This document shows positions 7,196-14,335 of a stretch of 30,907 nucleotides of DNA, piece after piece. The first letter of the stretch is position 1. Every line of letters starts with the position of its first letter. The notes beneath the pieces are model-generated. The model saw only the letters and a program-made list of their open reading frames with translations. It did not search any database and had not been told where the DNA came from. Origin of the DNA: Xylophilus ampelinus. GTDB lineage: Bacteria; Pseudomonadota; Gammaproteobacteria; Burkholderiales; Burkholderiaceae_C. The stretch covers positions 1 through 30,907 of the forward strand of contig NZ_CABFMN010000125.1 of the NCBI RefSeq assembly GCF_901875635.1, written 5' to 3'. Position numbers and translations under genes: made by a program.

Positions 7196-8782
7196 CTACA
7201 GCAACATCTCCGGCACGACCGGCGCAATGAGCGTGTTGTAGAAGCGCTGCCAGAATCCCGCCTCCGGCTCGCTGGTGAGCACCATCTCCTTTTCGCCGTC
7301 GGTGGTCAGCCACTCCAGCGTCCCGCCGGGCTGCGCCAGGCGCAGGCGATATGAGTTCTGCAGCTTGCTCAGGTTGATGACACGCAGCATTTCGCGCGCC
7401 AGCTGTGGGCTGTCGACCACCACGCCCATCTCGGTGTTCTGCGTCGCCGAGCGGGGGTCGAGGTTCATCGAACCGATGAAGATGCGCCGCCGGTCGATGG
7501 CCGCCGTCTTGGCGTGCAGACGGCCCAGCGACGCACCGAAGGCGCCGAAGCGCTTGTTGGCCATGGTGCGCTCCGGACTCAGCTCGTAGAGGTCGGCGCC
7601 GCCCTTGAGCAGGCGCACGCGGTAGCGTACGTAGCCGGTGTGCACCAGCGGCTCGTCGTTGGCGGCCAGCGAGTTGGTCAGCAGCGTGAGCTTGACCTTG
7701 CGCCGCGCCAGGTCGTCGAAAGCGGCCATGCCCTTCTCGCCCGGGACCAGGTAGGGCGAGGTCAGGTCGACCTCGGACTTGGCGTCCATCAGCAGGCCCC
7801 AGACATTCATCGTCACGCTGGTGGCCAGCGCCTCGTCGGCGCTCATGGTGGCGGGCTTGGTCGGCGGATCGGCGATGGCCTGCGCCTCGCCCCACAGCAG
7901 GCCCAGACGGCCTTCGTCGAGCTCCTCGCCGATGGGGCCGTAGCCCAGCACGTCGACCGGCGGCAGCACGATCTGAGGCGGCGGCGCGGCCATGCCCACC
8001 CACTCGTCGAACTGCGCGGCCATCGGGCGCACGCCGCGTTCGCCGGTGACGATCTCTTCCACCGGGCGCACCTGCTGGCTGTTCCAGAAGGCGTCGAAGA
8101 TGCGTTCGAGCTGCGGTACCACCTTGCCGACCACCAGCGCGTCCATGTCGATGAAGTTCTGCGACGGGCTGAGGACGAAGTACTCGTCGGCGATGTTGCG
8201 GCCGCCCACCACGGCCATCGTGCCGTCGGCGACGAACAGCTTGTTGTGCATGCGGTGGTTCAGCCGCGGGATCTCGTGCGGCGAGGCCGCGAAGCGCGAG
8301 AGCAAGCCGCCTCGGCCGCAGCAAAAGGGATTGAACAGGCGCACCTGCAGGTTGGGCGTGTCGGCCAGCGCCAGCAGCAACTGCTGGCTGTGCACGGTGT
8401 ACAGGTCGTCGACCAGCAGGCGCACCTTCACGCCACGCAGCGCCGCCTCGCGCAGGGTGCGCATCAGCAGGCGGCCGGTGGCGTCGTTCTCCAGCTGGTA
8501 GTACTGCACCACCAGCGAATGCTGCGCGCGCCGCGCGAGCTGGATGCGTGCGTCGAGCGAATACACGCCCAGCGGCATGAGGCGAAAGCCCGAGTGCTCG
8601 CCAGGCGGCGTGGACGCGGCGGCGATGCGCGCCAACGGGCCCGCCGGGTCGGGCGCGGCCGCATGCTCGGCCGGGCGCTCCCTGGGCGGCGGCAGGGTGC
8701 CGCAGGCGGCGAGCAGCGCGCCCGCGGTCAGCGCCGCCAGCCATCGGAAGACGCGGCGGGCCCAGGCGGGGCAGGCGGTCAT
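7196..8782 (-). CDS. Phospholipase-D-family lipoprotein, cardiolipin synthase C-like
   Basis: 528-residue protein with two PLD (HKD) motifs: HNKLFVADGTMAVVGGRN near residue 178 and HAKTAAIDRRRIFIGSMN near 421. Such pairs form one active site that transfers phosphatidyl groups; the ClsC/YmdC type joins phosphatidylethanolamine and phosphatidylglycerol into cardiolipin. A signal peptide ends in lipobox LAAC at Cys27, so it is probably a lipoprotein. The start ATG at 8780-8782 has GGAGG eight bases upstream; another in-frame ATG lies five codons further up. It is divergent from the peroxiredoxin gene. The substrate is inferred from family; a generic phosphodiesterase cannot be excluded. Confidence 0.85.
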   Translation of the reverse strand: MTACPAWARRVFRWLAALTAGALLAACGTLPPPRERPAEHAAAPDPAGPLARIAAASTPPGEHSGFRLMPLGVYSLDARIQLARRAQHSLVVQYYQLENDATGRLLMRTLREAALRGVKVRLLVDDLYTVHSQQLLLALADTPNLQVRLFNPFCCGRGGLLSRFAASPHEIPRLNHRMHNKLFVADGTMAVVGGRNIADEYFVLSPSQNFIDMDALVVGKVVPQLERIFDAFWNSQQVRPVEEIVTGERGVRPMAAQFDEWVGMAAPPPQIVLPPVDVLGYGPIGEELDEGRLGLLWGEAQAIADPPTKPATMSADEALATSVTMNVWGLLMDAKSEVDLTSPYLVPGEKGMAAFDDLARRKVKLTLLTNSLAANDEPLVHTGYVRYRVRLLKGGADLYELSPERTMANKRFGAFGASLGRLHAKTAAIDRRRIFIGSMNLDPRSATQNTEMGVVVDSPQLAREMLRVINLSKLQNSYRLRLAQPGGTLEWLTTDGEKEMVLTSEPEAGFWQRFYNTLIAPVVPEMLL

Positions 8783-8925
8783 CGGTCGGTCCTCCATCCT
8801 TCTTCTCCTCGGTCGGGCCAGGCGGCCCATCATGAACGAAATACGGATGGCTCGGCCCTTCGGTTTCACAGCGACGCGAGCGGCGGGCAGCACGAATCGG
8901 ACGGCCGCGGCGGGCACGCGCTCCC

Positions 8926-8931
8926 TAGAAT
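8926..8931 (+). promoter_or_regulatory. Candidate -10 box (TAGAAT) upstream of peroxiredoxin gene
   Basis: CTAGAATCCC around 8925-8934, 28 bases before the ATG at 8959. Third occurrence of TAGAATCC upstream of a plus-strand gene in the window. No clear -35. Confidence 0.4.
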
Positions 8932-8958
8932 CCCAGCCCTCACTCCGGGAGCTTGCGC

Positions 8959-9522
8959 ATGGCCTTCGTCCCCCTCTCTTGGCGCCTCGCGGGCGCACTG
9001 GCGATCGCGCTCGCCGGCGGCGGCGCGCAGGCCGCGCTCGACATCGGCGATGCCGCACCCGCCTTCACCGCGCAGGCCGCCCTCGGCGGGCAGGTGTTCC
9101 GCTACTCGCTCAAGGACGAACTGGCCAAGGGGCCGGTGGTGCTGTACTTCTTCCCGGCCGCCGATTCGGCGGATTGCTCCCTCGAGGCGCACGCCTTCGC
9201 CGAGGCCATCGACCAGTTCAAGGCCCTGGGCGCCTCGGTGATCGGCGTCTCGGCGGACGACATCGGCACGCTCGCCAAGTTCTCCGTCAAGTCCTGCCAG
9301 AGCCGCTTTCCCGTGGCATCGGACGAAGGCAAGGCGGTGATCCGCAGCTTCGACGCGCTGATGCAGACGCGGCCCGACTTCGCCAACCGGCTGTCGTACG
9401 TGATCGCGCCGGACGGCAAGGTCGCGGCCTACTACCAGAACCTCAATCCCGCCCGGCACGTGGAACGCATGCTCGGTGCGCTGCGCAGCCTGCCCACAGC
9501 TGCCAAAGCGCCGCCGCGCTGA
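8959..9522 (+). CDS. Exported peroxiredoxin (AhpC/TSA, BCP-like)
   Basis: 187-residue thioredoxin-fold peroxidase reducing hydrogen peroxide or organic peroxides. A Sec signal peptide occupies about residues 1-25, ending GAQA-A, which places it in the periplasm, unlike cytoplasmic BCP. The peroxidatic Cys73 lies in FFPAADSADCSLEA; the usual Thr of the P-x-x-x-T-x-x-C motif is Ser here. Cys113 in VKSCQSRFPVASD is the likely resolving cysteine. Start ATG 8959 with GGGAG at 8947-8951; a TTG two codons earlier is less likely. The terminal reductant is unknown. A 62-bp repeat begins eight bases after its stop. Confidence 0.85.
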   Translation: MAFVPLSWRLAGALAIALAGGGAQAALDIGDAAPAFTAQAALGGQVFRYSLKDELAKGPVVLYFFPAADSADCSLEAHAFAEAIDQFKALGASVIGVSADDIGTLAKFSVKSCQSRFPVASDEGKAVIRSFDALMQTRPDFANRLSYVIAPDGKVAAYYQNLNPARHVERMLGALRSLPTAAKAPPR

Positions 9523-9530
9523 GGGCAGGT

Positions 9531-9592
9531 GCTATCGATTTCATAGCTGCTCGCGCCCGTCCGGCGGGCGCTGCAGCCACTTTTCGCTTGAA
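9531..9592 (+). repeat. 62-bp double-palindrome repeat, copy B
   Basis: GCTATCGATTTCATAGC (9531-9547), 6-base spacer, CGCCCGTCCGGCGGGCG (9554-9570), CTGCAGCC, and a tail ending CTTGAA at 9592. It fills the gap between two convergent stops (9522 and 9596), so it may also serve as a transcription end. Confidence 0.85.
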
Positions 9593-9595
9593 GAC

Positions 9596-10216
9596 TCAGC
9601 CGGCGGCCGCCGCTGCCACCGCGTAGACCAGCTGCGTCGCAGGCGCCACCAGGGCACGCAGGTCGGCCTCGCGCCCCTGCTCCACCGCCTGCAGCACCAG
9701 TTCGTTGATGCCGCCCACCACCGTCAGCGCCAGGGCCGGCGACAGCACGGGCGGTTGCGCGGCGTCGCCCGCCGGCCCGGCATGCAGGGTGCCGCGGATG
9801 AAGCCGGCGATCTCGTCGTTGACGCGCCGCCGCGCCGCCAGCCCCGGCAGGCCCAGGCCCAGGATCTCGACGAAGAGCGTGCGCAGCAGCACCGGGTTCT
9901 GCGCCAGGCAGTCGAAGTACGCCGTCACGGCCCGCTCCACCTGGGCGCGCCAGGGCTGGGCCGGGTCGACCGCGTCGGCCAGCACCTTCAGCGCCTCGCG
10001 GCTGGCCGCTTCGTAGAGGGCGATCAGGCATTCCTCCTTGGTCGAGAAGTGCTCGTAGAACGTGCGGCGGGAAACGGCCGCCTCGCGCACGATGTCGGCG
10101 ATGGAGGTCTGGGCGTAGCCCTTGGCCGCAACGGCCTGCGCCATGCCTTCGAGCAGGCGGCTGCGGTGCTCGCGGGCGGCGGGGCTCAGGTCGGCCAGGG
10201 AAGCATCGGGGGACAT
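9596..10216 (-). CDS. TetR-family transcriptional regulator
   Basis: 206-residue repressor-type protein. An N-terminal helix-turn-helix is clear in TSIADIVREAAVSRRTFYEHF at about 38-58 (the Y-x-H-F end is diagnostic); the rest is an all-helical ligand-binding and dimer domain without recognised specificity. The ATG at 10214-10216 gives MSPDASLADLSP; no Shine-Dalgarno precedes it. It is divergent from the predicted hydrolase gene, and the 173-base gap holds paired inverted repeats, so it probably controls that gene and itself. The inducer is unknown; fatty-acid or xenobiotic ligands would be guesses. Confidence 0.88.
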   Translation of the reverse strand: MSPDASLADLSPAAREHRSRLLEGMAQAVAAKGYAQTSIADIVREAAVSRRTFYEHFSTKEECLIALYEAASREALKVLADAVDPAQPWRAQVERAVTAYFDCLAQNPVLLRTLFVEILGLGLPGLAARRRVNDEIAGFIRGTLHAGPAGDAAQPPVLSPALALTVVGGINELVLQAVEQGREADLRALVAPATQLVYAVAAAAAG

Positions 10217-10300
10217 GCGAGGAAAAAGCGGGGGACGGGGCGACCAGTGGCCGGGACTGCGAGCGTAGCGCGTCGCGCAAGCATCTGTGGGGCAGCTTCT

Positions 10301-10324
10301 TACTGTTTGGTACTTGACAGTACC
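10301..10324 (+). promoter_or_regulatory. TetR operator site 1 with -35 box
   Basis: Nested dyads: TACTGT (10301-10306) with ACAGTA (10317-10322), and GGTACT (10309-10314) with AGTACC (10319-10324). A perfect TTGACA -35 box lies within, at 10314-10319, facing the gene at 10390. The best -10 at 17-base spacing is poor (GAGGAT, 10337-10342), as expected of a regulated promoter. Confidence 0.6.
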
Positions 10325-10362
10325 GTCTGCCGGGACGAGGATCACCCAAACGGGACGAATCC

Positions 10363-10371
10363 GTACCAAAC
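10363..10371 (+). promoter_or_regulatory. TetR operator half-site 2
   Basis: GTACCAAAC at 10363-10371 is the exact reverse complement of GTTTGGTAC at 10305-10313. The two flank the predicted promoter start and end 18 bases before the ATG at 10390. Confidence 0.45.
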
Positions 10372-10389
10372 ACTTCCCAAGCGATCGCC

Positions 10390-11208
10390 ATGTCCCAACT
10401 CGTCGTCCGCCGCCTGCTCATCGACCTCGAAGCGCCCTTCGCCCGCGACTGGTGCGGAGGCGATGCGTTCTCCACCGCCTTCTTCAACGCCCTGTCGATG
10501 AGCTTTCCCTTCGGCGAGCAGTTCTTCATCGACGCCGTTCGCGCCGCCCTGCCGATGCTCCCGGCCGACGAGCAGGTGCGCCGCCAGGCCGAGGTGCGCG
10601 GCTTCATCGGGCAGGAGGCGACGCACCGGCGCATCCACGCCCTCTTCAACGCCCAGTTGGAGAAGCAGGGACTGGTCGACCGCTGGACGCCGCGCGCCAT
10701 AAAGCGCATGGAACTGCTGAAGGACGCCGACCCGCGCCATGCGCTCGCGATCACGGCGGCCACCGAACATTTCACCGCCATGTTCGCGCACTGGCTGCTC
10801 GCGCACCCCGAGGTGCTGGCCGGTGCCGAGCAGCGCCTGCAGACCCTGTGGCTCTGGCACAGCGCCGAGGAATCCGAACACAAGACCACCGCCTTCGACC
10901 TCTACCGTGCGGCCGAGGGCTCCGAGGCCTGGCGCGCCCGCTGGATGCGCCGCGTGACCACCCTCTTCCTCGGCGACCTGGCACGCCAGACGGTCGCCAA
11001 CCTGCACCACGAAGGACAGTTGTGGAAATGGTCGACCTGGAAGAGCGCCTGGCGCATCCTCGGCGCCCGCGGCGGCCTGGCGCGCGGCAACTGGGCGGCC
11101 TGGCGGCGCTATTTCCGCGCCGACTTCCATCCTTCGCAGGACGACAGCCGCCTCGCGGAGCAATGGCTGGCCAGCCATGCCGACCGCTTCGTGCCGGTCG
11201 GCAGTTGA
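10390..11208 (+). CDS. Predicted metal-dependent hydrolase (PF10118-like)
   Basis: 272-residue, mostly helical protein of the family annotated as predicted metal-dependent hydrolase. Conserved acidic/histidine clusters are spaced as in four-helix di-metal proteins: GQEATHRRIH near residue 75, TEHFTAMFAH near 125 and WHSAEESEHK near 157. The substrate is unknown; the name is a family label, and a ferritin-like oxygenase activity is equally possible from these motifs. Start ATG at 10390. It is divergent from the TetR gene and probably repressed by it. The C-terminal third, rich in Trp and Arg, has no recognised motif. Confidence 0.75.
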   Translation: MSQLVVRRLLIDLEAPFARDWCGGDAFSTAFFNALSMSFPFGEQFFIDAVRAALPMLPADEQVRRQAEVRGFIGQEATHRRIHALFNAQLEKQGLVDRWTPRAIKRMELLKDADPRHALAITAATEHFTAMFAHWLLAHPEVLAGAEQRLQTLWLWHSAEESEHKTTAFDLYRAAEGSEAWRARWMRRVTTLFLGDLARQTVANLHHEGQLWKWSTWKSAWRILGARGGLARGNWAAWRRYFRADFHPSQDDSRLAEQWLASHADRFVPVGS

Positions 11209-11227
11209 AAAAGACCTCAGGCTTGGT

Positions 11228-11680
11228 TCAGGCCGGCGCGTGCGAGCGCGCCCAGCGCACGATGTCGGCGGCGCCCATGGCGCCCGGCTGACGTGCGACC
11301 TCGCGCCCGCCCGCAAAGAGGGCCAGCGTCGGGATGCTGCGGATGTTGAAGCGCGCGCCGAGGCGCTGCTGCGCTTCGGTGTCGACCTTGACGAGCTGGA
11401 ATTGCGGCTCCAGCGTCTTCGCGGCCTGGGCGAAATGCGGCGCCATCTGAAGGCAAGGCCCACACCAGGGCGCCCAGAAATCGACCAGCACCGGCAGGTC
11501 GCTGCGCGCCACGTGGCGGTCGAACTGGGCCTCGTCGAGCGCAACCGGTGCGCCCGCGAAGAGCGGCTGGTGGCAATTCCCGCAGTCCGGCGCGCTGGCC
11601 AGGTCGGCGGCCTTCACGCGGTTGGTGGTGTGGCAATGCGGGCACACCACATGGAGCGATGCCGGGGCCTCGCCGCTCAT
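11228..11680 (-). CDS. trxC: Thioredoxin 2 (zinc-binding type)
   Basis: 150-residue thioredoxin 2. Two N-terminal CxxC pairs (C13/C16 and C33/C36) form the zinc site that distinguishes TrxC from TrxA; the active site WCGPC has C73 and C76. It reduces cytoplasmic disulfides, and in E. coli it is induced by peroxide. The ATG at 11678-11680 has AAGGGG seven bases upstream; the GTG just before it is an alternative. It starts four bases after the stop of the 77-residue gene, whose last codons supply its ribosome-binding site, so the two are translationally linked. Confidence 0.93.
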   Translation of the reverse strand: MSGEAPASLHVVCPHCHTTNRVKAADLASAPDCGNCHQPLFAGAPVALDEAQFDRHVARSDLPVLVDFWAPWCGPCLQMAPHFAQAAKTLEPQFQLVKVDTEAQQRLGARFNIRSIPTLALFAGGREVARQPGAMGAADIVRWARSHAPA

Positions 11681-11684
11681 CACC

Positions 11685-11918
11685 TTACCCCTTCAGGGAT
11701 TCGTCCAGTTCCTTGCAGGACGGCGCGCAGACCGGCTGGGCCTTGCCCAGCACGCGCTTGGTCTGCATCAGCGAGCGAGGGCGATGCTTGCCGCACAGGA
11801 AGCAGGACATCGTGGCACCGCTGAACGAGGACGAGGCCTTGAAGGGTGAACCCGGCGTCTTGGACTTGTAGCGCAGGCCGCCTTCGTTGACGGTGGTTTT
11901 GACATCGGCGTTGGACAT
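11685..11918 (-). CDS. Small four-cysteine protein upstream of trxC
   Basis: 77-residue protein I cannot name. Two cysteine pairs, C39-x2-C42 (MSCFLCGKHR) and C64-x3-C68 (PVCAPSCKE), suggest a small zinc ribbon. The N-terminus is polar and the middle (residues 28-38) rich in Ser, Ala and Phe. Start ATG at 11916-11918 with AAAGGG just upstream. It is 18 bases after the unknown 116-residue gene and four bases before trxC, forming a three-gene unit. A role in redox or zinc handling is inferred only from the cysteines and neighbour. Confidence 0.75.
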   Translation of the reverse strand: MSNADVKTTVNEGGLRYKSKTPGSPFKASSSFSGATMSCFLCGKHRPRSLMQTKRVLGKAQPVCAPSCKELDESLKG

Positions 11919-11936
11919 CGGTCCCTTTCTTCAAAC

Positions 11937-12287
11937 TCAAACAATCGATCCGGGCGGCGTGGCGCTGCCGGCGCGGGCGCGCTCGATGGCCTGGCGCGCC
12001 GCCAGCTCGGCGCTCATGGCCGGTTCCAGCGCGCTGCGGCACAGGCCGGCGTGCTGGTAATGCAGGTTCTCGTAGAGCTCGGCGGCCGCGGGGAAGCGGT
12101 CCAGCAGGGGCCCGAGTTCGGCGCCGGAGGCGACGTCCTCGAACTCGTGCACCAGGTGCAGCACGACGGAGCGGTACTGCTCGGCGCCGATGGGGGTGGG
12201 GCTGTGTTCGAGCCGCTCGAGCAACTGTGCCAGCGTCGCCGTCACGGCCAGGTCGCGCCCGGCTTGGGGTGTGGAGGTGGCTTTCAT
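11937..12287 (-). CDS. Hypothetical helical protein, first gene of the trxC unit
   Basis: 116-residue protein not recognised. It looks fully helical, with leucine-rich stretches (LAQLLERLEH, GPLLDRFPAAAELYENLHYQHAGLC) and two Ala/Glu-rich helices near the C-terminus. No signal peptide or membrane segment. Start taken as ATG 12285-12287; an in-frame ATG three codons upstream (12294-12296) is equally possible and neither has a good Shine-Dalgarno. It is divergent from the aldehyde dehydrogenase gene and is followed after 18 bases by the four-cysteine gene. Confidence 0.65.
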   Translation of the reverse strand: MKATSTPQAGRDLAVTATLAQLLERLEHSPTPIGAEQYRSVVLHLVHEFEDVASGAELGPLLDRFPAAAELYENLHYQHAGLCRSALEPAMSAELAARQAIERARAGSATPPGSIV

Positions 12288-12434
12288 GCGTGGCATATGG
12301 CGATTTTCGGCGTTTTTTCCAGTGCCGACGGCCAAAGGGCCTTCGCGGACCGCAAATCGGGGTGGGAAACAGCCGCTCGCCGCCCTCGCCGGGGCGCCTG
12401 CGCCCATGTGCAAGCTCACGCACAATCCGGGCCC

Positions 12435-13868
12435 ATGCAGCTCAACTTCATCGCCAACACCAACGTTCCGTCGGCCTCGGGCCGCCTCCTGCCGGTCCTG
12501 GACCCCTCCGACGGACAGCAGTTCGACGAGCTGCAGCGCAGCAACGCCGACGACATCGACGCCGCCGTGCGCGCGGCGCGCGACTGTTTCGACAACGTCT
12601 GGCACAAGGTGAGCGCAGCCGAGCGCAGCCGGCTCATGTACAAGCTGTCACAAAAAATCGCCGAGCACGCCGACGAACTGACGGCGTTGGAACAGCGCGA
12701 CTGCGGCAAGCCCACCAAGCAGGCGCGCGCCGATGCGCTGGCACTGGTGCGCTACTTCGAGTTCTACGCCGGCGCCTGCGACAAGTTCCACGGCGAGACC
12801 ATCCCCTACCAGGACGGCTACAGCGTCTTCACCTGGCGCGAGCCCCACGGCGTGACGGGCCACGTCATCCCGTGGAACTACCCGATGCAGATCTTCGGCC
12901 GCAGCGTGGGTGGCGCGCTGGCCGCGGGCAACGTGTGCGTGGTCAAGCCGGCCGAGGACGCTTGCCTGTCGCTGATCCGCGTGGCACAGCTGGCGGCCGA
13001 GGTGGGCTTTCCGCCCGGCGCCATCAACATCGTGACGGGCTACGGCCACGAGGTGGGCGACGCGCTGGCGCGGCACCCGGGCATCGACCACATCAGCTTC
13101 ACCGGCAGCCCGAAGGTGGGCACGATCATCCAGCAGGTGGCGGCTGAGCGGCACTGCCCGGTCACGCTGGAGCTGGGCGGCAAGAGCCCGCAGATCATCT
13201 TTGCCGACGCCGACCTGGGTGCGGCCATTCCCGTGATCATCAACGCCATCGTGCAGAACGCCGGCCAGACCTGCTCGGCCGGCTCGCGCGTGCTGATCGA
13301 GCGCGAGATCTACGAACTGCTGCTCGAGCGCCTGGGCCATGCCTTCGAGGCGCTGCGCGTCGGCCCGGCGGCGATGGACCTCGACGTCGGCCCGCTGATC
13401 CGCCAGACGCAGCAGCAGCGCGTGTGGGACTTCCTCTCCGACGCGCACGCCGCCGACATCCCCATGGTGGCGCAGGGCCAGATCGTCGACGAGGCACCCG
13501 ACACCGGCTTCTACCAGGCCCCCACCCTGTTGCGCGACGTGCCGGTGTACCACCGGCTGGCGCAGGAAGAGGTCTTCGGACCGGTGCTGTGCGCCATGCC
13601 CTTCGCCGACGAAGACGAGGCCGTGGCGCTGGCCAACGCCACCCAGTTCGGGCTGGTGGCGGGCGTGTGGACGAGCAACGGCGCGCGCCAGTTCCGCATG
13701 GCCAAGCGGGTGAAGAGCGGCCAGGTCTTCATCAACAACTACGGCGCCGGCGGCGGCGTCGAGCTGCCCTTCGGCGGCGTGAAGTCCTCCGGCTACGGCC
13801 GCGAGAAGGGCTTCGAGGCGCTGTACGGCTTCACCACGCTCAAGACGGTCGCGGTGCGTCACGGCTGA
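12435..13868 (+). CDS. NAD(P)+-dependent aldehyde dehydrogenase
   Basis: 477-residue ALDH-superfamily enzyme oxidising an aldehyde to the acid. Landmarks: IPWNYPMQ near residue 147, the cofactor-site FTGSPKVG near 222, general base Glu in LELGGKSP near 246, catalytic Cys in NAGQTCSAG near 279, EEVFGP near 381 and the C-terminal PFGGVKSSGYGREKG. It resembles the betaine-aldehyde or gamma-aminobutyraldehyde branch, but the substrate cannot be set from sequence alone and no pathway neighbours help. Start ATG at 12435; no Shine-Dalgarno, and CACAAT lies eight bases before the ATG. A 62-bp repeat begins six bases after its stop. Confidence 0.9.
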   Translation: MQLNFIANTNVPSASGRLLPVLDPSDGQQFDELQRSNADDIDAAVRAARDCFDNVWHKVSAAERSRLMYKLSQKIAEHADELTALEQRDCGKPTKQARADALALVRYFEFYAGACDKFHGETIPYQDGYSVFTWREPHGVTGHVIPWNYPMQIFGRSVGGALAAGNVCVVKPAEDACLSLIRVAQLAAEVGFPPGAINIVTGYGHEVGDALARHPGIDHISFTGSPKVGTIIQQVAAERHCPVTLELGGKSPQIIFADADLGAAIPVIINAIVQNAGQTCSAGSRVLIEREIYELLLERLGHAFEALRVGPAAMDLDVGPLIRQTQQQRVWDFLSDAHAADIPMVAQGQIVDEAPDTGFYQAPTLLRDVPVYHRLAQEEVFGPVLCAMPFADEDEAVALANATQFGLVAGVWTSNGARQFRMAKRVKSGQVFINNYGAGGGVELPFGGVKSSGYGREKGFEALYGFTTLKTVAVRHG

Positions 13869-13874
13869 AGCGCT

Positions 13875-13936
13875 TGTGAACGAAATCGGCCTCCATCGCC
13901 CGCCCAGCGGGCGCGGGCAGCTATAGGAACCATAGC
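13875..13936 (-). repeat. 62-bp double-palindrome repeat, copy C
   Basis: On the minus strand: GCTATGGTTCCTATAGC (13936-13920), spacer, CGCCCGCTGGGCGGGCG (13913-13897), then ATGGAGGC and a tail with GATTTCGTTC. It lies between the aldehyde dehydrogenase stop and the Shine-Dalgarno (13941-13946) of the next gene, so it is in the 5' leader of that gene. Confidence 0.85.
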
Positions 13937-13953
13937 ATTTGGAGGTGCTGACG

Positions 13954-14328
13954 ATGCGACGGATCGGGTCACTCGGGCTGGCGTGGGCCGCCGCTTCGCT
14001 GCTCACCGGCACCGCGGCCGCCCAGAGCGCTGCGCCCGCACCCGGCACCTACGTCTACGAGGGCGGCGCCGGCACGCTGGAGATCCGTCCGGACGGCCGC
14101 TTCAAGATCGACACCGTCGGCGCCAACTTCCACACCTGCAACCTCGAAGGCGGCATCGCGCAGGGCCGGGGCCAGGTGTCGCAGTCGGCCTGCGTGCTGA
14201 GCTTCAAGGCGGGCAAGGATGGACTGACGGTTGGCACGAACCAGTCCGACCAATGCCAGGAAAGTTGCGGCATGCGCGCCGCCTTCGTCGGCGAGTACAT
14301 CCGCCCCGCGCCGCTGAAGCGGGCTTGA
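13954..14328 (+). CDS. Small exported four-cysteine protein
   Basis: 124-residue protein of unknown function. A clear Sec signal peptide (MRRIGSLGLAWAAASLLTGT, then AAAQ) puts it in the periplasm. The mature part starts PAPGTYVYEGGAGTLEIR and looks beta-rich; four cysteines (FHTCNLEGG, QSACVLSF, DQCQESCG) could form two disulfides. Start ATG 13954 with GGAGGT at 13941-13946. It reads like a small lipocalin- or inhibitor-sized domain, but I cannot assign it. It converges with the ZIP transporter gene, seven bases apart. Confidence 0.7.
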   Translation: MRRIGSLGLAWAAASLLTGTAAAQSAAPAPGTYVYEGGAGTLEIRPDGRFKIDTVGANFHTCNLEGGIAQGRGQVSQSACVLSFKAGKDGLTVGTNQSDQCQESCGMRAAFVGEYIRPAPLKRA

Positions 14329-14335
14329 AAGCTCC

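Noticed and set aside
7514..9241. 575-codon plus-strand frame over the phospholipase D gene
   Set aside because: Shadow frame; it has no domain, whereas the opposite strand has both HKD motifs and a lipobox.
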